NCBI GenBank assembly: GCA_027487245.1
Contig: JAIYDY010000001.1
Location: 1 to 57,601, forward strand
Source: Hyphomicrobiales bacterium
GTDB lineage: Bacteria > Pseudomonadota > Alphaproteobacteria > Rhizobiales > Beijerinckiaceae
DNA: 57,601 nt
Direction: 5' to 3'
Position numbers and translations under genes: made by a program. Shown here piece after piece: positions 45,160-54,431 of this stretch (within the stretch, counting starts at the first letter, position 1; each line of letters starts with the position of its first letter). Below the pieces are notes generated by a model, which was not told the origin of the DNA, ran no database searches, and worked only from the letters and a program-made list of their open reading frames with translations.

Positions 45160-46620
45160 ATGTTTTCGAAGTTCCGGCGTTTCTCATCCCGCTTCCAGCG
45201 CGATGAACGTGGCGCGGTCGCTGTCATTTTCGGTCTGGCTCTGCTTCCGATGATGGGCATGACCGGTGCTGCGGTCGACTACAACCGCGCTTCGCTTGCG
45301 CGCACGGCGGCCAATTCCGCAGCGGATTCGGCCGCGCTCTCTACCGTCAAGGCCACCGGCACGTTCGAGCAGCGAAAGCTGATCGGCCAGAAGGTGCTGG
45401 AAGCCAACATGCCGCTCGGCAACGGCTACGGCAGCTATTCGGTCAACATCGAGCAGATCCTGAAGGACGGCGTCGAGACCGGCGTCAAGGTCAAGATCAC
45501 CGGCGAGATCAACACCTCGATGCTGAGCATCGTCGGCATGCCGGTCATCAAGTTCACCTCGGAAGCCGAGGCGACCAATGGCCAGAACGAACTGATCGAT
45601 GTGGTCTTCGTGCTCGACACCACCGACTCGATGCAGGGCAGCCGCCTTGCCACGCTGAAGTCCTCGACAACCTCGTTGATTCAGGACTTCGAGGTCCGCC
45701 GCGGCGATGTCGATCAGATCCGCGCGGCCGTCGTGCCCTTCGCCCAGTATGTCAACATCGGCATGAGCAACAGGAACCAGCCCTGGCTCGATGTGCCGGC
45801 CGACTACCAGACGCCCGTGGTCCGCACCTGCCAGCGTGTGCTGGAGACCCGCCGGATCAACTGCCGCAATGTCTGGGTGCCACCGGATCCGGGCGACCCG
45901 AACCGCCGCTGCACGGTCGATGGTGTGAGCCGGCCTTGTCCTCGCCCTCCGCGTGCCGGCTACAACACGCAGCAGTGCGACACGGTCCGTGGCCCTGGGA
46001 TGGTCGATGAATGCCGCAACACAGGTGGCCAGTGGTTCCGCTGGACAGGCTGCGTCGGCTCGCGCAATGCGCCGAACCATACGATCGATGGCAACTATGG
46101 CGTGAAGATCCCTGGCCTGCTGAACACCAACTGCGGCTCGCCCGTGCAGGACTGGACCACCAATCTCGCTTCGGTGCGCGGCATGATCAACGGCCTGACG
46201 ACAGCAGGCGAAACATATCTGCCTTCAGGTCTGATCTGGGGCTGGCGCATGCTGTCGACGCAGGTCCCATTCGCAGGACGGTCCGCGACCGAAGGCAAGC
46301 CGGTGCAGCGCTACATGATCCTCGTCACGGACGGCCAGAACACGAAATCGGCGACGTTCCCGAGGCACGACGGCAACAGCACGGCGAATGCGAACATAAC
46401 GACCCGCACGATCTGCGAGAACATGTCGAGGGACAAGGCTAGCGCGATCAAGCTCTATACCATCGCCTTCGAGGTCAATGACGCGAACGTCAAGACCCTG
46501 CTCAACGAGTGTTCGACCCTGAACGGCGGCGAGTTCTTCGATGCAGCCAACGCGGCCCAGTTGCTCTCGGCGCTGAAGAACATCGGTGGCCAGATGACAA
46601 ACATCCGCCTGACCAAGTAA
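45160..46620 (+). CDS. TadG-like protein with von Willebrand A domain
   Basis: 486 residues. N-terminus is the TadE/TadG anchor: basic stretch, DERGAVAVIFGLALLPMMGM and the helix continuing with AAVDYNRASLARTAANSA. A vWA domain follows from about residue 140: VVFVLDTTDSMQGSRL is the metal-ion-dependent adhesion site, and YMILVTDGQNTKSA its later strand. Between them lies a Cys-rich insertion (TCQRVLET...NCRNVWVPP...QQCDTVRG...DECRNTGG). SD GGGAGG at 7 bases. TadG proteins belong to Flp pilus systems, but no tad genes are adjacent. Followed by a strong terminator. Confidence 0.88.
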   Translation: MFSKFRRFSSRFQRDERGAVAVIFGLALLPMMGMTGAAVDYNRASLARTAANSAADSAALSTVKATGTFEQRKLIGQKVLEANMPLGNGYGSYSVNIEQILKDGVETGVKVKITGEINTSMLSIVGMPVIKFTSEAEATNGQNELIDVVFVLDTTDSMQGSRLATLKSSTTSLIQDFEVRRGDVDQIRAAVVPFAQYVNIGMSNRNQPWLDVPADYQTPVVRTCQRVLETRRINCRNVWVPPDPGDPNRRCTVDGVSRPCPRPPRAGYNTQQCDTVRGPGMVDECRNTGGQWFRWTGCVGSRNAPNHTIDGNYGVKIPGLLNTNCGSPVQDWTTNLASVRGMINGLTTAGETYLPSGLIWGWRMLSTQVPFAGRSATEGKPVQRYMILVTDGQNTKSATFPRHDGNSTANANITTRTICENMSRDKASAIKLYTIAFEVNDANVKTLLNECSTLNGGEFFDAANAAQLLSALKNIGGQMTNIRLTK

Positions 46621-46654
46621 CCAACCGGGCCGTTCATCCAGCATCGCACCTCTC

Positions 46655-46678
46655 AGACCGGGCCCTCGGGCCCGGTCT
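46655..46678 (+). terminator. Terminator of the TadG-like gene
   Basis: AGACCGGGC-CCTCGG-GCCCGGTCT: 9 or more perfect pairs starting 35 bp after the stop, followed by TGTCGTGT (only weakly T-rich). Confidence 0.65.
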
Positions 46679-46739
46679 TGTCGTGTCGGATGCCGCCTAG
46701 CGGGCACTCATTGCATTTGCGAATGTTTGCACGGCTGGC

Positions 46740-48146
46740 TCAGGCCACCGCATTGCCCTCGATGCGGATTCCGGCGGCGCGCCGGTCGGCGCTTTGCGTC
46801 AGGTCGCCGGTGATGGTCTTGCCGTATTCGGTGCCGACCACGGCACCGATGCGCGAGCCGGCGATGACATTGTTGGCCACGACCACGTTGCGCTCCTTGG
46901 GCACGAGGCTGACGCCGATGCCGATGCCGCAGGCGCGCACCATGTTGCCGGTCGCCAGCAGGTTGCGCATCGCCCAGGACCAGCCCAGCGAGATGCCGAC
47001 ATCGGAGGCTTCCTCGATCACGTTGCCGGTCACCGACGCTTCGGCCTCGACATGGATTCCGGTGCCCCCAACGAGCACGACGCCCTTGGGCGCCAGCCCG
47101 CGCCGGGCGCGCCTGACGATGTTGTTGGCGCAGATCGCCAGCCGTCCGCCATGGTCGAGATTGGTGATGCTGAAGCCCTGCGCCACATCTTCGGCGATGT
47201 TGTTGGCCATCACCGTGCCCTCGAAGGCGAACTCCGAGTAGTAGCCGACCTCGCCGCAGCGCCGGCCGTTGTTGCCGAGCATCTGCACGGCGGAACTGGA
47301 GTTGTTGCGGATGAAGGTCAGCGCGCAATCGCGGAAGGCGTTGCCCTCGACGATCACGCCGCCGGCCTTGAACAGCACCACGCCATTGCCATTCTGGCCA
47401 TCGCCGCCGGCCTCGATCCGGACGCGGCTGATGCGGTTGCCGCTGATGCGGGAGTTGTCGTCGCCGGGTTGCGTGCGCCACAGCGCGATGGCGTTGTTGC
47501 CGATATCCTCGACGATGTTGCGGTCAATCATCAGCCCGCGCGAATCGAGGCTGAACAGGCCATGGTCGCGCGCGCCGGTGATCTTCGAGCGCTCCACGCG
47601 CCCGCCCGTGCGCAACAGGGACAGGCCCGACACACCGGCATTGCGGAACTCGCAATCCTCGACCGAAAGCTCGGCCACATCCTCGGCTTGCAGCAGCCCC
47701 GAGCGGTCCGGCGCCGTCAGGGACAGCCCATCCAGCACCAGCCCTTCGATCGCGGCGCGGCGGATGCGGCGCGCCACCAGCAGCGGGCCCGGCTGAGCCG
47801 CCGCCAGCACCGTCGCGCCCGGCACGCCCACAAGCCGCATGCCTTCGGGCAGAACGACCTGGCTGATCCGGTAACGGCCCGGTTGCAGCAGCAGCGGGGC
47901 CTGACGCTTCGCCGCTTCCACCAGCGCCTCCTGCAGGCGCCGTGACTGGTCATCGGCCGAGCCGGCCCTCAGCCCGAACTGGGCGGCATCCAGCCCCAGG
48001 CTGCCAAGTCCACCACTGGCAACGCCGCCGGACGGGGTGGCCGGCAGGGCCTGCGGCGTGACGCGCTGGATCTGCGCTTCGGCGCGCTCTGCGGCTGCGG
48101 CTGTGCCAATCAGGGCCAATCCCAGCAATCCACGACGTCCGAGCAT
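46740..48146 (-). CDS. TIGR03808-type Tat-exported right-handed beta-helix protein
   Basis: 468 residues. The N-terminus MLGRRGLLGLALIGTAAA carries the twin arginines (4-5) and short hydrophobic core of a Tat signal. The rest is a parallel beta-helix of about 20-residue rungs (for example GLMIDRNIVEDIGNNAIALW; RNVVVANNVIAGSRIGAVV), as in the twin-arginine-translocated repeat family TIGR03808 of Hyphomicrobiales. Fold resembles pectate lyases and mannuronan epimerases, but no catalytic motif is recognised. SD GGAGGG upstream. Presumed periplasmic; function unknown. Confidence 0.88.
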   Translation of the reverse strand: MLGRRGLLGLALIGTAAAAERAEAQIQRVTPQALPATPSGGVASGGLGSLGLDAAQFGLRAGSADDQSRRLQEALVEAAKRQAPLLLQPGRYRISQVVLPEGMRLVGVPGATVLAAAQPGPLLVARRIRRAAIEGLVLDGLSLTAPDRSGLLQAEDVAELSVEDCEFRNAGVSGLSLLRTGGRVERSKITGARDHGLFSLDSRGLMIDRNIVEDIGNNAIALWRTQPGDDNSRISGNRISRVRIEAGGDGQNGNGVVLFKAGGVIVEGNAFRDCALTFIRNNSSSAVQMLGNNGRRCGEVGYYSEFAFEGTVMANNIAEDVAQGFSITNLDHGGRLAICANNIVRRARRGLAPKGVVLVGGTGIHVEAEASVTGNVIEEASDVGISLGWSWAMRNLLATGNMVRACGIGIGVSLVPKERNVVVANNVIAGSRIGAVVGTEYGKTITGDLTQSADRRAAGIRIEGNAVA

Positions 48147-48183
48147 GTGCGATCCCTCCGCTTGCCGGCAGCAGGATCAAGCC

Positions 48184-48888
48184 TCATGCCAGCGGGCGCT
48201 GTGCCAATCTGCGACAGCGTGCGCGGCTGGCCATCTGCGCCGCGATCGAGGCCAGCGCTGCCACCAGCGCCTGCTCGGCGGGCCGCCAGCGTGCCACGCG
48301 CCCGGCTGGCACGGTGCCCGGGCGGGGGCGCAGCCACGGCACATGCACGAACAGCACAGGCCGCCCCGCGGCCTTTTCGAGTGCCGCCACATAGACCGCG
48401 TTGCACAGATAGCGCCCGGCGCTGGGCGAAAGCCGCGCCCTGATGCCGGCCCGCTGCATCGCTGCGAGCGCCGGGCCGAGCGCTGCCGTGCTGGTCAGCG
48501 GCAGATCGCTGCCGCGCGCACAAGCTGCGCCGCCCGCGCCGCCGGCATCGGGGTGCAGCGGGCTGTCAAGCCGGCGCGCATGGCGCTCCACCCGCACCAT
48601 GCGCGAGCGCGACGCCAGCCCCAGCAGCAGCACCGCATCGGGGCGGGCATCGGCCAGCAAGGCTTCAAACTGGACACGCGCCAGGGCATAGCGCACCGTC
48701 AGGCAGCCGCCATGCGCCGTGATGCCGGAAAACCCGCGCGCCAGACGCCGGCTTACCAATTCCATCAGCCGCCCGGTCGGATTGATGCGCACGCCCGGGA
48801 AGGGCCCGAACCCGGTCACAAGGACAGTCTGGCCCTGTCCTGTCGGGTGATGATGCGGCGCGGGTGCTTGTCCGGCAGTGGTCAACAT
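48184..48888 (-). CDS. Pyroglutamyl-peptidase I (peptidase C15) family protein
   Basis: 234 residues from the ATG at 48888; a TTG at 48933 would extend it. C15 motifs in order: VLVTGFGPFPGVRINPTG, LLLGLASRSRM with the catalytic-Glu region VRVERHARRLD, the nucleophile Cys in GRYLCNAVYV, and the catalytic His in LFVHVPWL. Such enzymes remove N-terminal pyroglutamate from peptides. An insertion rich in Gly/Ala (DAGGAGGAACARG) and the atypical R in GRYLCN suggest a divergent member. No signal peptide is evident. Divergent from the first lipoprotein hydrolase. Confidence 0.8.
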   Translation of the reverse strand: MLTTAGQAPAPHHHPTGQGQTVLVTGFGPFPGVRINPTGRLMELVSRRLARGFSGITAHGGCLTVRYALARVQFEALLADARPDAVLLLGLASRSRMVRVERHARRLDSPLHPDAGGAGGAACARGSDLPLTSTAALGPALAAMQRAGIRARLSPSAGRYLCNAVYVAALEKAAGRPVLFVHVPWLRPRPGTVPAGRVARWRPAEQALVAALASIAAQMASRARCRRLAQRPLA

Positions 48889-48959
48889 GGCATGGGATGA
48901 TAGCGCAAGGCGGACGCCGCGCCAGCGCTGCAAGCGGCAGGATCACAGGTGATGGGTAC

Positions 48960-50144
48960 ATGAGACGGACCGACAGTCTGGCAGCGTGGCGCTGCCTGGG
49001 GCCAATGCTGCTCGCGGCGGCGTTGGCCGGTTGTGCGGGACGCCCGCCCTCCGCGCTCGCGCCGGTCGCGTCGATTCCGGCCAATGCGCATGTGGTCGAG
49101 CTTCTCGTCAGCACCACGCGCCGAGAGGCATCGGACCCGGCTGTTCTGTTCAGCGGCGAGCGCCAGCCTGACAGCCGCTTTGCCAGCCTGTCGATCAGCA
49201 TTCCGCCGGATCACGTCGTTGGCGACATCTCATGGGCGCAGGGCGGCCAGCCGGACCCGGCCACCCATTTCGCCGCGGCCGGTGCCCGCCGCCTGGCATC
49301 CGCCGACTTCACCACCACCTTGCGCCAGCGCATCGCCCGGACGGGGCGCTCGCATGTGCTGGTCTTCGTGCACGGCTACAACACGCGTTTCGACGAGGCG
49401 GCCTTCCGCTTCGCCCAAATCGTCCACGATTCAGGGGCGAAGGTGACGCCCGTCCTGTTCAGCTGGGCCTCGTGGGGCACGGTGTCGGCCTATCCCTATG
49501 ACCGTGTCAGCGCCGAGATTGCCCGCAACGGCCTTGAAAGCCTGCTGACCAGGCTGGCGAATGATCCGTCTGTCAGCGAGGTCTCCGTGCTCGCCCACTC
49601 GATGGGGGGCTGGCTGGCCATGGAAGCGATTCGCCAGATGGCGATCCGCAACGGTCGCATCAACGGGCGCATCCGCAGCATCATGATGGCCGCGCCCGAC
49701 ATCGACATCGACGTTGCCATGGCGAACGGGAGCGATCTAGGCAGCTATCGGCCAAAATTCTCACTCTTCGTCTCGCGCGATGATCGCGCCCTCGACATCT
49801 CGCGCTTCATCTGGGGCAGCCGCGACCGGCTTGGCTCGATCGACCCCGATGCCGAGCCCTATCGTTCGATCCTGGCGAAGGCCGGCGTCGATGTCATCGA
49901 TCTGACCAGCATCAAGACCGGCGACAGCACCGGCCATGGCAAGTTTGCCCAGAGCGCCGAGGTTGTGCGCTCGATCGGCGCCCGGCTTGCCGCCGGCCAG
50001 TCGCTTGGCGGTGGAAGCAACGTCACCGAGCAGGCCGGCCTGCTGACCCAGGGCACGATCAACGCCGTCGGTCAGGTGCTGACGTCGCCGCTGACGCTCA
50101 CGCAGCCGTCAGGGCCCACGGCAGGCGGATCACTCGCGCCCTAA
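48960..50144 (+). CDS. DUF900-type alpha/beta hydrolase lipoprotein, copy 1
   Basis: 394 residues. Lipoprotein signal with lipobox LAGC (MLLAAALAGCAGRPP). Alpha/beta hydrolase core: oxyanion region VLVFVHGYNTRFDEAAFRF, nucleophile elbow VLAHSMGGWLAMEAIRQ (Ser), APDIDIDVA, and a candidate catalytic His in TGHGKFAQS. The last 60 residues are a Thr/Ser/Gly-rich tail without homology. Related to the next gene throughout the core. Esterase or peptidase substrate unknown; probably tethered to an envelope membrane facing the periplasm. Confidence 0.87.
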   Translation: MRRTDSLAAWRCLGPMLLAAALAGCAGRPPSALAPVASIPANAHVVELLVSTTRREASDPAVLFSGERQPDSRFASLSISIPPDHVVGDISWAQGGQPDPATHFAAAGARRLASADFTTTLRQRIARTGRSHVLVFVHGYNTRFDEAAFRFAQIVHDSGAKVTPVLFSWASWGTVSAYPYDRVSAEIARNGLESLLTRLANDPSVSEVSVLAHSMGGWLAMEAIRQMAIRNGRINGRIRSIMMAAPDIDIDVAMANGSDLGSYRPKFSLFVSRDDRALDISRFIWGSRDRLGSIDPDAEPYRSILAKAGVDVIDLTSIKTGDSTGHGKFAQSAEVVRSIGARLAAGQSLGGGSNVTEQAGLLTQGTINAVGQVLTSPLTLTQPSGPTAGGSLAP

Positions 50145-50287
50145 AATCGCCTTTGTCCTGCGGCTCTGGATGGCGCGGTCGATCAATGCCGCTTCGCTCA
50201 ACGCCGGCGTCGGCAAGGCATTGTTAACCCTTCCCCTGGCCTTAAGGGCCGAACTCCTGTCCCAGTCTGGTTGTTGCCTTGTCCCGC

Positions 50288-51304
50288 ATGAGCCTGTTGC
50301 GTTCCCTTTGCCGCCCGGTGTTCGTCAGCCTTCTGGCGGCGAGCCTTGGGGGCTGCCTGTTCAACGAGCGCGGACTGGAATCGCCCTATACGGTGGCGCG
50401 CGAGGGGCTGACCCCGATCCAGGAAGACCCGGTGGTGCTGGTCGCCACCACCCGCAAGCCCGTGTCCGGCCTGCGCCAGAGCCCATACTTCACGGCTGAT
50501 CGCGGCCCCGGTCTCGCCTTTGCCGAGGCGCGGCTCAATCCGCCGGACCGCAGCATCACCGGCTCGATCACCTCGGTCGTGACCTCGCCCTGGAGCGTCA
50601 ACGCCGTCGGTGGCGGCTCCACCGGCAACGCGGCCTCCGCCTTTGCCCAGGCCGCCAATGGCAAGGACGTGCTGCTCTATGTGCACGGCTTCAACGAAAC
50701 CTTCGAGACAGCGCTCGCGAGCGCGGCCCAGCTGTCCGATGGCGTCAACTGGTCCGGCAAGACCGCGCTGTTCAGCTGGCCCTCAGGCGGTCGGCTGATC
50801 GCCTATCAATATGACCGCGAGAGCGCGATGTGGTCGCGCGATGCTTTCGAGAGCGCCCTGACTGCGCTGGCCGCCAACCCCACCATCGGCCGCGTCCATA
50901 TCGTCGCCCACTCGATGGGAACGCTGCTGACGCTGGAAACCCTGCGCCAGTTGCGCAGCGAGGCCGGCGAAGCGGCCATCAACAAGATCGGTGCGGTGGT
51001 GCTGGCCTCGCCGGACATCGACATCGACCAGTTCGAGCAGACGGTGAAGCGGCTCGGGCCGGTGGCCCAGCGCATCACGGTGATTTCCGCCACCAACGAC
51101 CGGGCACTGGCCGTCTCCGCACGGTTGGCCGGGGGCATCGCCCGTGCCGGTTCCGCCGAACGCGAGCGGCTGACCGCGCTGGGCGTGCGCGTCGCCGATG
51201 CGTCCGATTTCGGCAGCCGCCTCCAGATCATCCGGCATGACCTGTTCCTGAGTGACAGCGACGTGCGGCAGGTCATCGCCCGCGCCATCCAGCGTTCGCG
51301 CTGA
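50288..51304 (+). CDS. DUF900-type alpha/beta hydrolase lipoprotein, copy 2
   Basis: 338 residues from ATG at 50288; a TTG at 50279 is possible. Lipobox LGGC (FVSLLAASLGGCLFN). The same core as copy 1: LLYVHGFNETFETALASA, IVAHSMGTLLTLETL (Ser), SPDIDIDQFEQ, and the C-terminal His in IIRHDLFLSDSDVRQV, so a full Ser/His pair is present. 143 bp after copy 1 on the same strand, convergent with the nitroreductase gene (10 bp between stops). Sequence identity with copy 1 is limited to motifs, so the duplication is old. Confidence 0.87.
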   Translation: MSLLRSLCRPVFVSLLAASLGGCLFNERGLESPYTVAREGLTPIQEDPVVLVATTRKPVSGLRQSPYFTADRGPGLAFAEARLNPPDRSITGSITSVVTSPWSVNAVGGGSTGNAASAFAQAANGKDVLLYVHGFNETFETALASAAQLSDGVNWSGKTALFSWPSGGRLIAYQYDRESAMWSRDAFESALTALAANPTIGRVHIVAHSMGTLLTLETLRQLRSEAGEAAINKIGAVVLASPDIDIDQFEQTVKRLGPVAQRITVISATNDRALAVSARLAGGIARAGSAERERLTALGVRVADASDFGSRLQIIRHDLFLSDSDVRQVIARAIQRSR

Positions 51305-51314
51305 GTGCGGGCGC

Positions 51315-52130
51315 CTATTCGGCCTTGAAGAACCCCATCCGGCGCAACACCTGCATCAGCACATGGCGCCCTGACAGGCTTTCCGGGCCGGCCACACGCC
51401 GCGCAGAGTGCACGGTCCACGGCGTGGTCGTGCTGGCGCGCTCGCGCTCATTGAAGGCGGCCATGGCGTCGTTGTAGCGGGCTATCGCCGCATCCTGCGC
51501 TTCGAGTTGGTAGCGGCCATTGTGCAGCACCGCCTCCTGCGGCAGCCGTGGCTTCACCGAGCCTTCCTTGCCTTCGGCGGCAAAGCCGATGCAAAGGCCG
51601 AACACCACCGCCGTGGCCGGAGGCAGGCCGACCAGTTCGGCCACGGCCTCTGGCTTGTTGCGCATTGCGCCGATGTAGACGGTGGACAGACCCAGGCTCT
51701 CGGCAGCGACGCAGGCGTTCTGCGCGGCCAGCGCCGCGTCGATGGCCGCAACCAGGAACATCTCCAGCGTGTCATTGCCGGCATGGGCCAGGCCTTCGCC
51801 GCTCGCCACGCGGGTGAGGCGCGCCAGATCGGCAAGGAACAGCAGGAAGACCGGGCATTCCTCGATGTGCTTTTGCCCGCCCGCCAGCTCCGCGCACCGG
51901 GCCTTCACCGCCGGGTCGGTGACGACGATCACGCTCCATGTCTGGAGGTTCGACGATGTGGCCGCCGATTGCGCCGCAGCGATGATCGCTTCCAGCGCGC
52001 CATCGGGCAGCGCGTCGGGGCGATAGCCGCGCACCGAGCGATGGCTGAGCATCAGGTCGATGGCAGGAGAGGTCAGCGTTGTCGCCGGCGCATCATGGTC
52101 GCCGTAGCGGGGAGAGAAGGCAGAGGTCAT
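51315..52130 (-). CDS. NfsA-type FMN nitroreductase / NADPH oxidoreductase
   Basis: 271 residues. N-terminal SHRSVRGYRPDALPDGALEA is the FMN-binding HRS-R motif, then AQSAATSSNLQTWSVIVV, ECPVFLLFLADLARL, AAQNACVAAESLGLSTVYIG and VFGLCIGF. The layout with a long C-terminal excursion fits the NfsA/FRP branch rather than NfsB. Likely reduces quinones, flavins or nitroaromatics with NADPH; native substrate unknown. Convergent with the lipoprotein hydrolase. Confidence 0.9.
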   Translation of the reverse strand: MTSAFSPRYGDHDAPATTLTSPAIDLMLSHRSVRGYRPDALPDGALEAIIAAAQSAATSSNLQTWSVIVVTDPAVKARCAELAGGQKHIEECPVFLLFLADLARLTRVASGEGLAHAGNDTLEMFLVAAIDAALAAQNACVAAESLGLSTVYIGAMRNKPEAVAELVGLPPATAVVFGLCIGFAAEGKEGSVKPRLPQEAVLHNGRYQLEAQDAAIARYNDAMAAFNERERASTTTPWTVHSARRVAGPESLSGRHVLMQVLRRMGFFKAE

Positions 52131-52208
52131 GGGGGCTCGCTGGGGCTGGAGTCAGCCTTCGCCATTGCACGGGGCAGGGGCTGGCAACAAGCCCTGCCGG
52201 GTGCAGGC

Positions 52209-54431
52209 TTACTCCGCTGCGCTCCGTTGCGCATAGCCCAGCCGTGCGTTCAGCTCCTCGAGCAGCCGCGCCGCCGCCTCGGGAATGACGGTGCCCGGCG
52301 GGAAGATCGCAGAAGCGCCGGCCTGATACAGCGCCTCGAAATCCTGTGGCGGGATCACCCCGCCGACCACGATCATGATGTCGGGTCGTCCGGCCTTTTC
52401 CAGCGCCGCCTTCAGCGCCGGCACCAGCGTCAGGTGGCCGGCGGCCAGCGACGACACGCCGATGATGTGGACATTGCTGTCGGTGGCCTGCCGCGCCGCC
52501 TCTTCCGGCGTGGCGAACAGCGGGCCGATATCGACATCGAAGCCGAGATCGGCAAAGGCCGACGAGATCACCTTCTGGCCGCGGTCGTGCCCGTCCTGCC
52601 CCATCTTGGCGACAAGGATGCGCGGCCTGCGGCCATCATTCTCGGCAAAGGCATCGCATAGGCCCTGCACCCGGATGACCGCGAAGGATTCCGCTCCCGC
52701 CTCGCGCTTGTAGACCCCCTTGATCGACTGGATCTCGGCCCGGTGGCGGCCAAAGACCTCTTCCATCGCAGCCGAGATTTCGCCCACCGTCGCCCCCTTG
52801 CGGGCAGCCTCGATGGACAGCGCGAGCAGGTTGCCGTTGCCGCGTGCGCCAGCGGTCAAGGCTGCCAGCGCCGCCTTGCATCCGGCCCCGTCGCGGCTGG
52901 CCCTGAGCTGTTCGAGCTTGGCGATCTGCTCGGCCCTGACAGCGGCATTGTCGACCTTGAGAACGTCGATCTCGGCCTCGCTCTCGGGCTTGAAGACGTT
53001 GACGCCGATGATCTTCTGGTGCCCTTCATCGATGCGCGCCTGCGTGCGGGCAGCGGCTTCCTCGATGCGCAGCTTGGGAATTCCCTTGCCGATGGCCTTG
53101 GCCATGCCGCCGAGTGCCTCGATCTCCTGCATGTGCGCCCAGGCGCGCGCCGCCAGATCGGCCGTCAGCTTCTCCACGTAGTGTGAGCCGCCCCAGGCAT
53201 CGATGATGCGGGTCGTGCCGCTCTCCTGCTGGAGCAGGATCTGGGTGTTGCGCGCGATGCGGGCGGAGAAGTCGGTCGGCAGGGCCAGCGCCTCGTCGAG
53301 GCTGTTGGTGTGCAGCGACTGGGTTCCGCCCTGTGTCGCCGCCATCGCTTCCACCATGGTGCGTGTGACGTTGTTGAACACGTCCTGCGCGGTCAGCGAC
53401 CATCCGGAGGTCTGGCAATGGGTGCGCAGCGGCAGCGACTTGTCGCTCTTCGCGCCGAAATCCCTGACGAGCTTGGCCCAGATCAGCCGCGCTGCCCTGA
53501 GCTTGGCGACCTCCATGAAGAAGTTGGTGCCGATCGCCCAGAAGAAGGACAGGCGCGGCGCGAACGCGTCGATGTCCAGCCCGGATGCGAGCCCGGCCCG
53601 GATGTATTCGGCCCCGTCCGCCAGCGTGTAGGCCAGTTCCAGATCCTGCGTCGCGCCCGCTTCCTGCATGTGATAGCCGGAAATCGAGATCGAGTTGAAC
53701 TTCGGCATGTGCACCGAGGTGTGGGCGAAGATGTCGCCGATGATCCGCATCGAGGCATCGGGCGGGTAGATGTAGGTGTTGCGGACCATGAACTCCTTGA
53801 GGATGTCGTTCTGGATCGTGCCGCTGAGCTTGGCCTGCGGCACGCCCTGCTCCTCCGCCGCCACGATGTAGAGCGCCAGCACGGGCAGCACCGCGCCGTT
53901 CATGGTCATCGACACGCTCATCTGGTCGAGCGGGATGCCGTCGAACAGCTGCCGCATGTCGAGGATGCTGTCGATCGCCACGCCGGCCATGCCGACATCG
54001 CCGGACACGCGCGGATGGTCCGAGTCATAGCCCCGGTGGGTGGCGAGATCGAAGGCGACGGACAGGCCCTTCTGGCCTGCCGCCAGGTTGCGCCGGTAGA
54101 AGGCGTTGGAATCCCGCGCTGTCGAGAAGCCGGCATATTGCCGGATCGTCCATGGCTGGTTGACATACATGGTGGGGTAGGGGCCCCGGACAAAGGGCGC
54201 GAGGCCGGGCCATGTGTCGACGAAATCGAGCCCGGCCAGATCGGCTTCGCCATAGCACGGCTTGACCAGAATGCCCTCCGGCGTCAGCCAGCCTTCGGGG
54301 TCTGCCCCGGTTTCGGCTGCGGTTGAAGGCGCGGTCTGTTCGCGCCGGGCCGTCAGGGCAGTCCAGTCTGGCAGGGCTGCGAAATCGGGCATCCGCGCAT
54401 CTGCAGTGGTCGCATCAGGCTGTCGCGGCAT
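52209..54431 (-). CDS. Methylmalonyl-CoA mutase large (catalytic) subunit
   Basis: 740 residues. Adenosylcobalamin-dependent interconversion of methylmalonyl-CoA and succinyl-CoA. TIM barrel with [19 protein letters not shown] and [21 protein letters not shown]-terminal B12 domain (from about residue 605) with the lower-ligand motif [14 protein letters not shown] and the GG loop [14 protein letters not shown]. The ATG at 54431 overlaps the small-subunit stop by 17 bp; a GTG at 54434 is an alternative. Needed for propionate, odd-chain fatty acid and branched amino acid use. No cobalamin riboswitch was recognised. Confidence 0.96.
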   Translation of the reverse strand: MPRQPDATTADARMPDFAALPDWTALTARREQTAPSTAAETGADPEGWLTPEGILVKPCYGEADLAGLDFVDTWPGLAPFVRGPYPTMYVNQPWTIRQYAGFSTARDSNAFYRRNLAAGQKGLSVAFDLATHRGYDSDHPRVSGDVGMAGVAIDSILDMRQLFDGIPLDQMSVSMTMNGAVLPVLALYIVAAEEQGVPQAKLSGTIQNDILKEFMVRNTYIYPPDASMRIIGDIFAHTSVHMPKFNSISISGYHMQEAGATQDLELAYTLADGAEYIRAGLASGLDIDAFAPRLSFFWAIGTNFFMEVAKLRAARLIWAKLVRDFGAKSDKSLPLRTHCQTSGWSLTAQDVFNNVTRTMVEAMAATQGGTQSLHTNSLDEALALPTDFSARIARNTQILLQQESGTTRIIDAWGGSHYVEKLTADLAARAWAHMQEIEALGGMAKAIGKGIPKLRIEEAAARTQARIDEGHQKIIGVNVFKPESEAEIDVLKVDNAAVRAEQIAKLEQLRASRDGAGCKAALAALTAGARGNGNLLALSIEAARKGATVGEISAAMEEVFGRHRAEIQSIKGVYKREAGAESFAVIRVQGLCDAFAENDGRRPRILVAKMGQDGHDRGQKVISSAFADLGFDVDIGPLFATPEEAARQATDSNVHIIGVSSLAAGHLTLVPALKAALEKAGRPDIMIVVGGVIPPQDFEALYQAGASAIFPPGTVIPEAAARLLEELNARLGYAQRSAAE

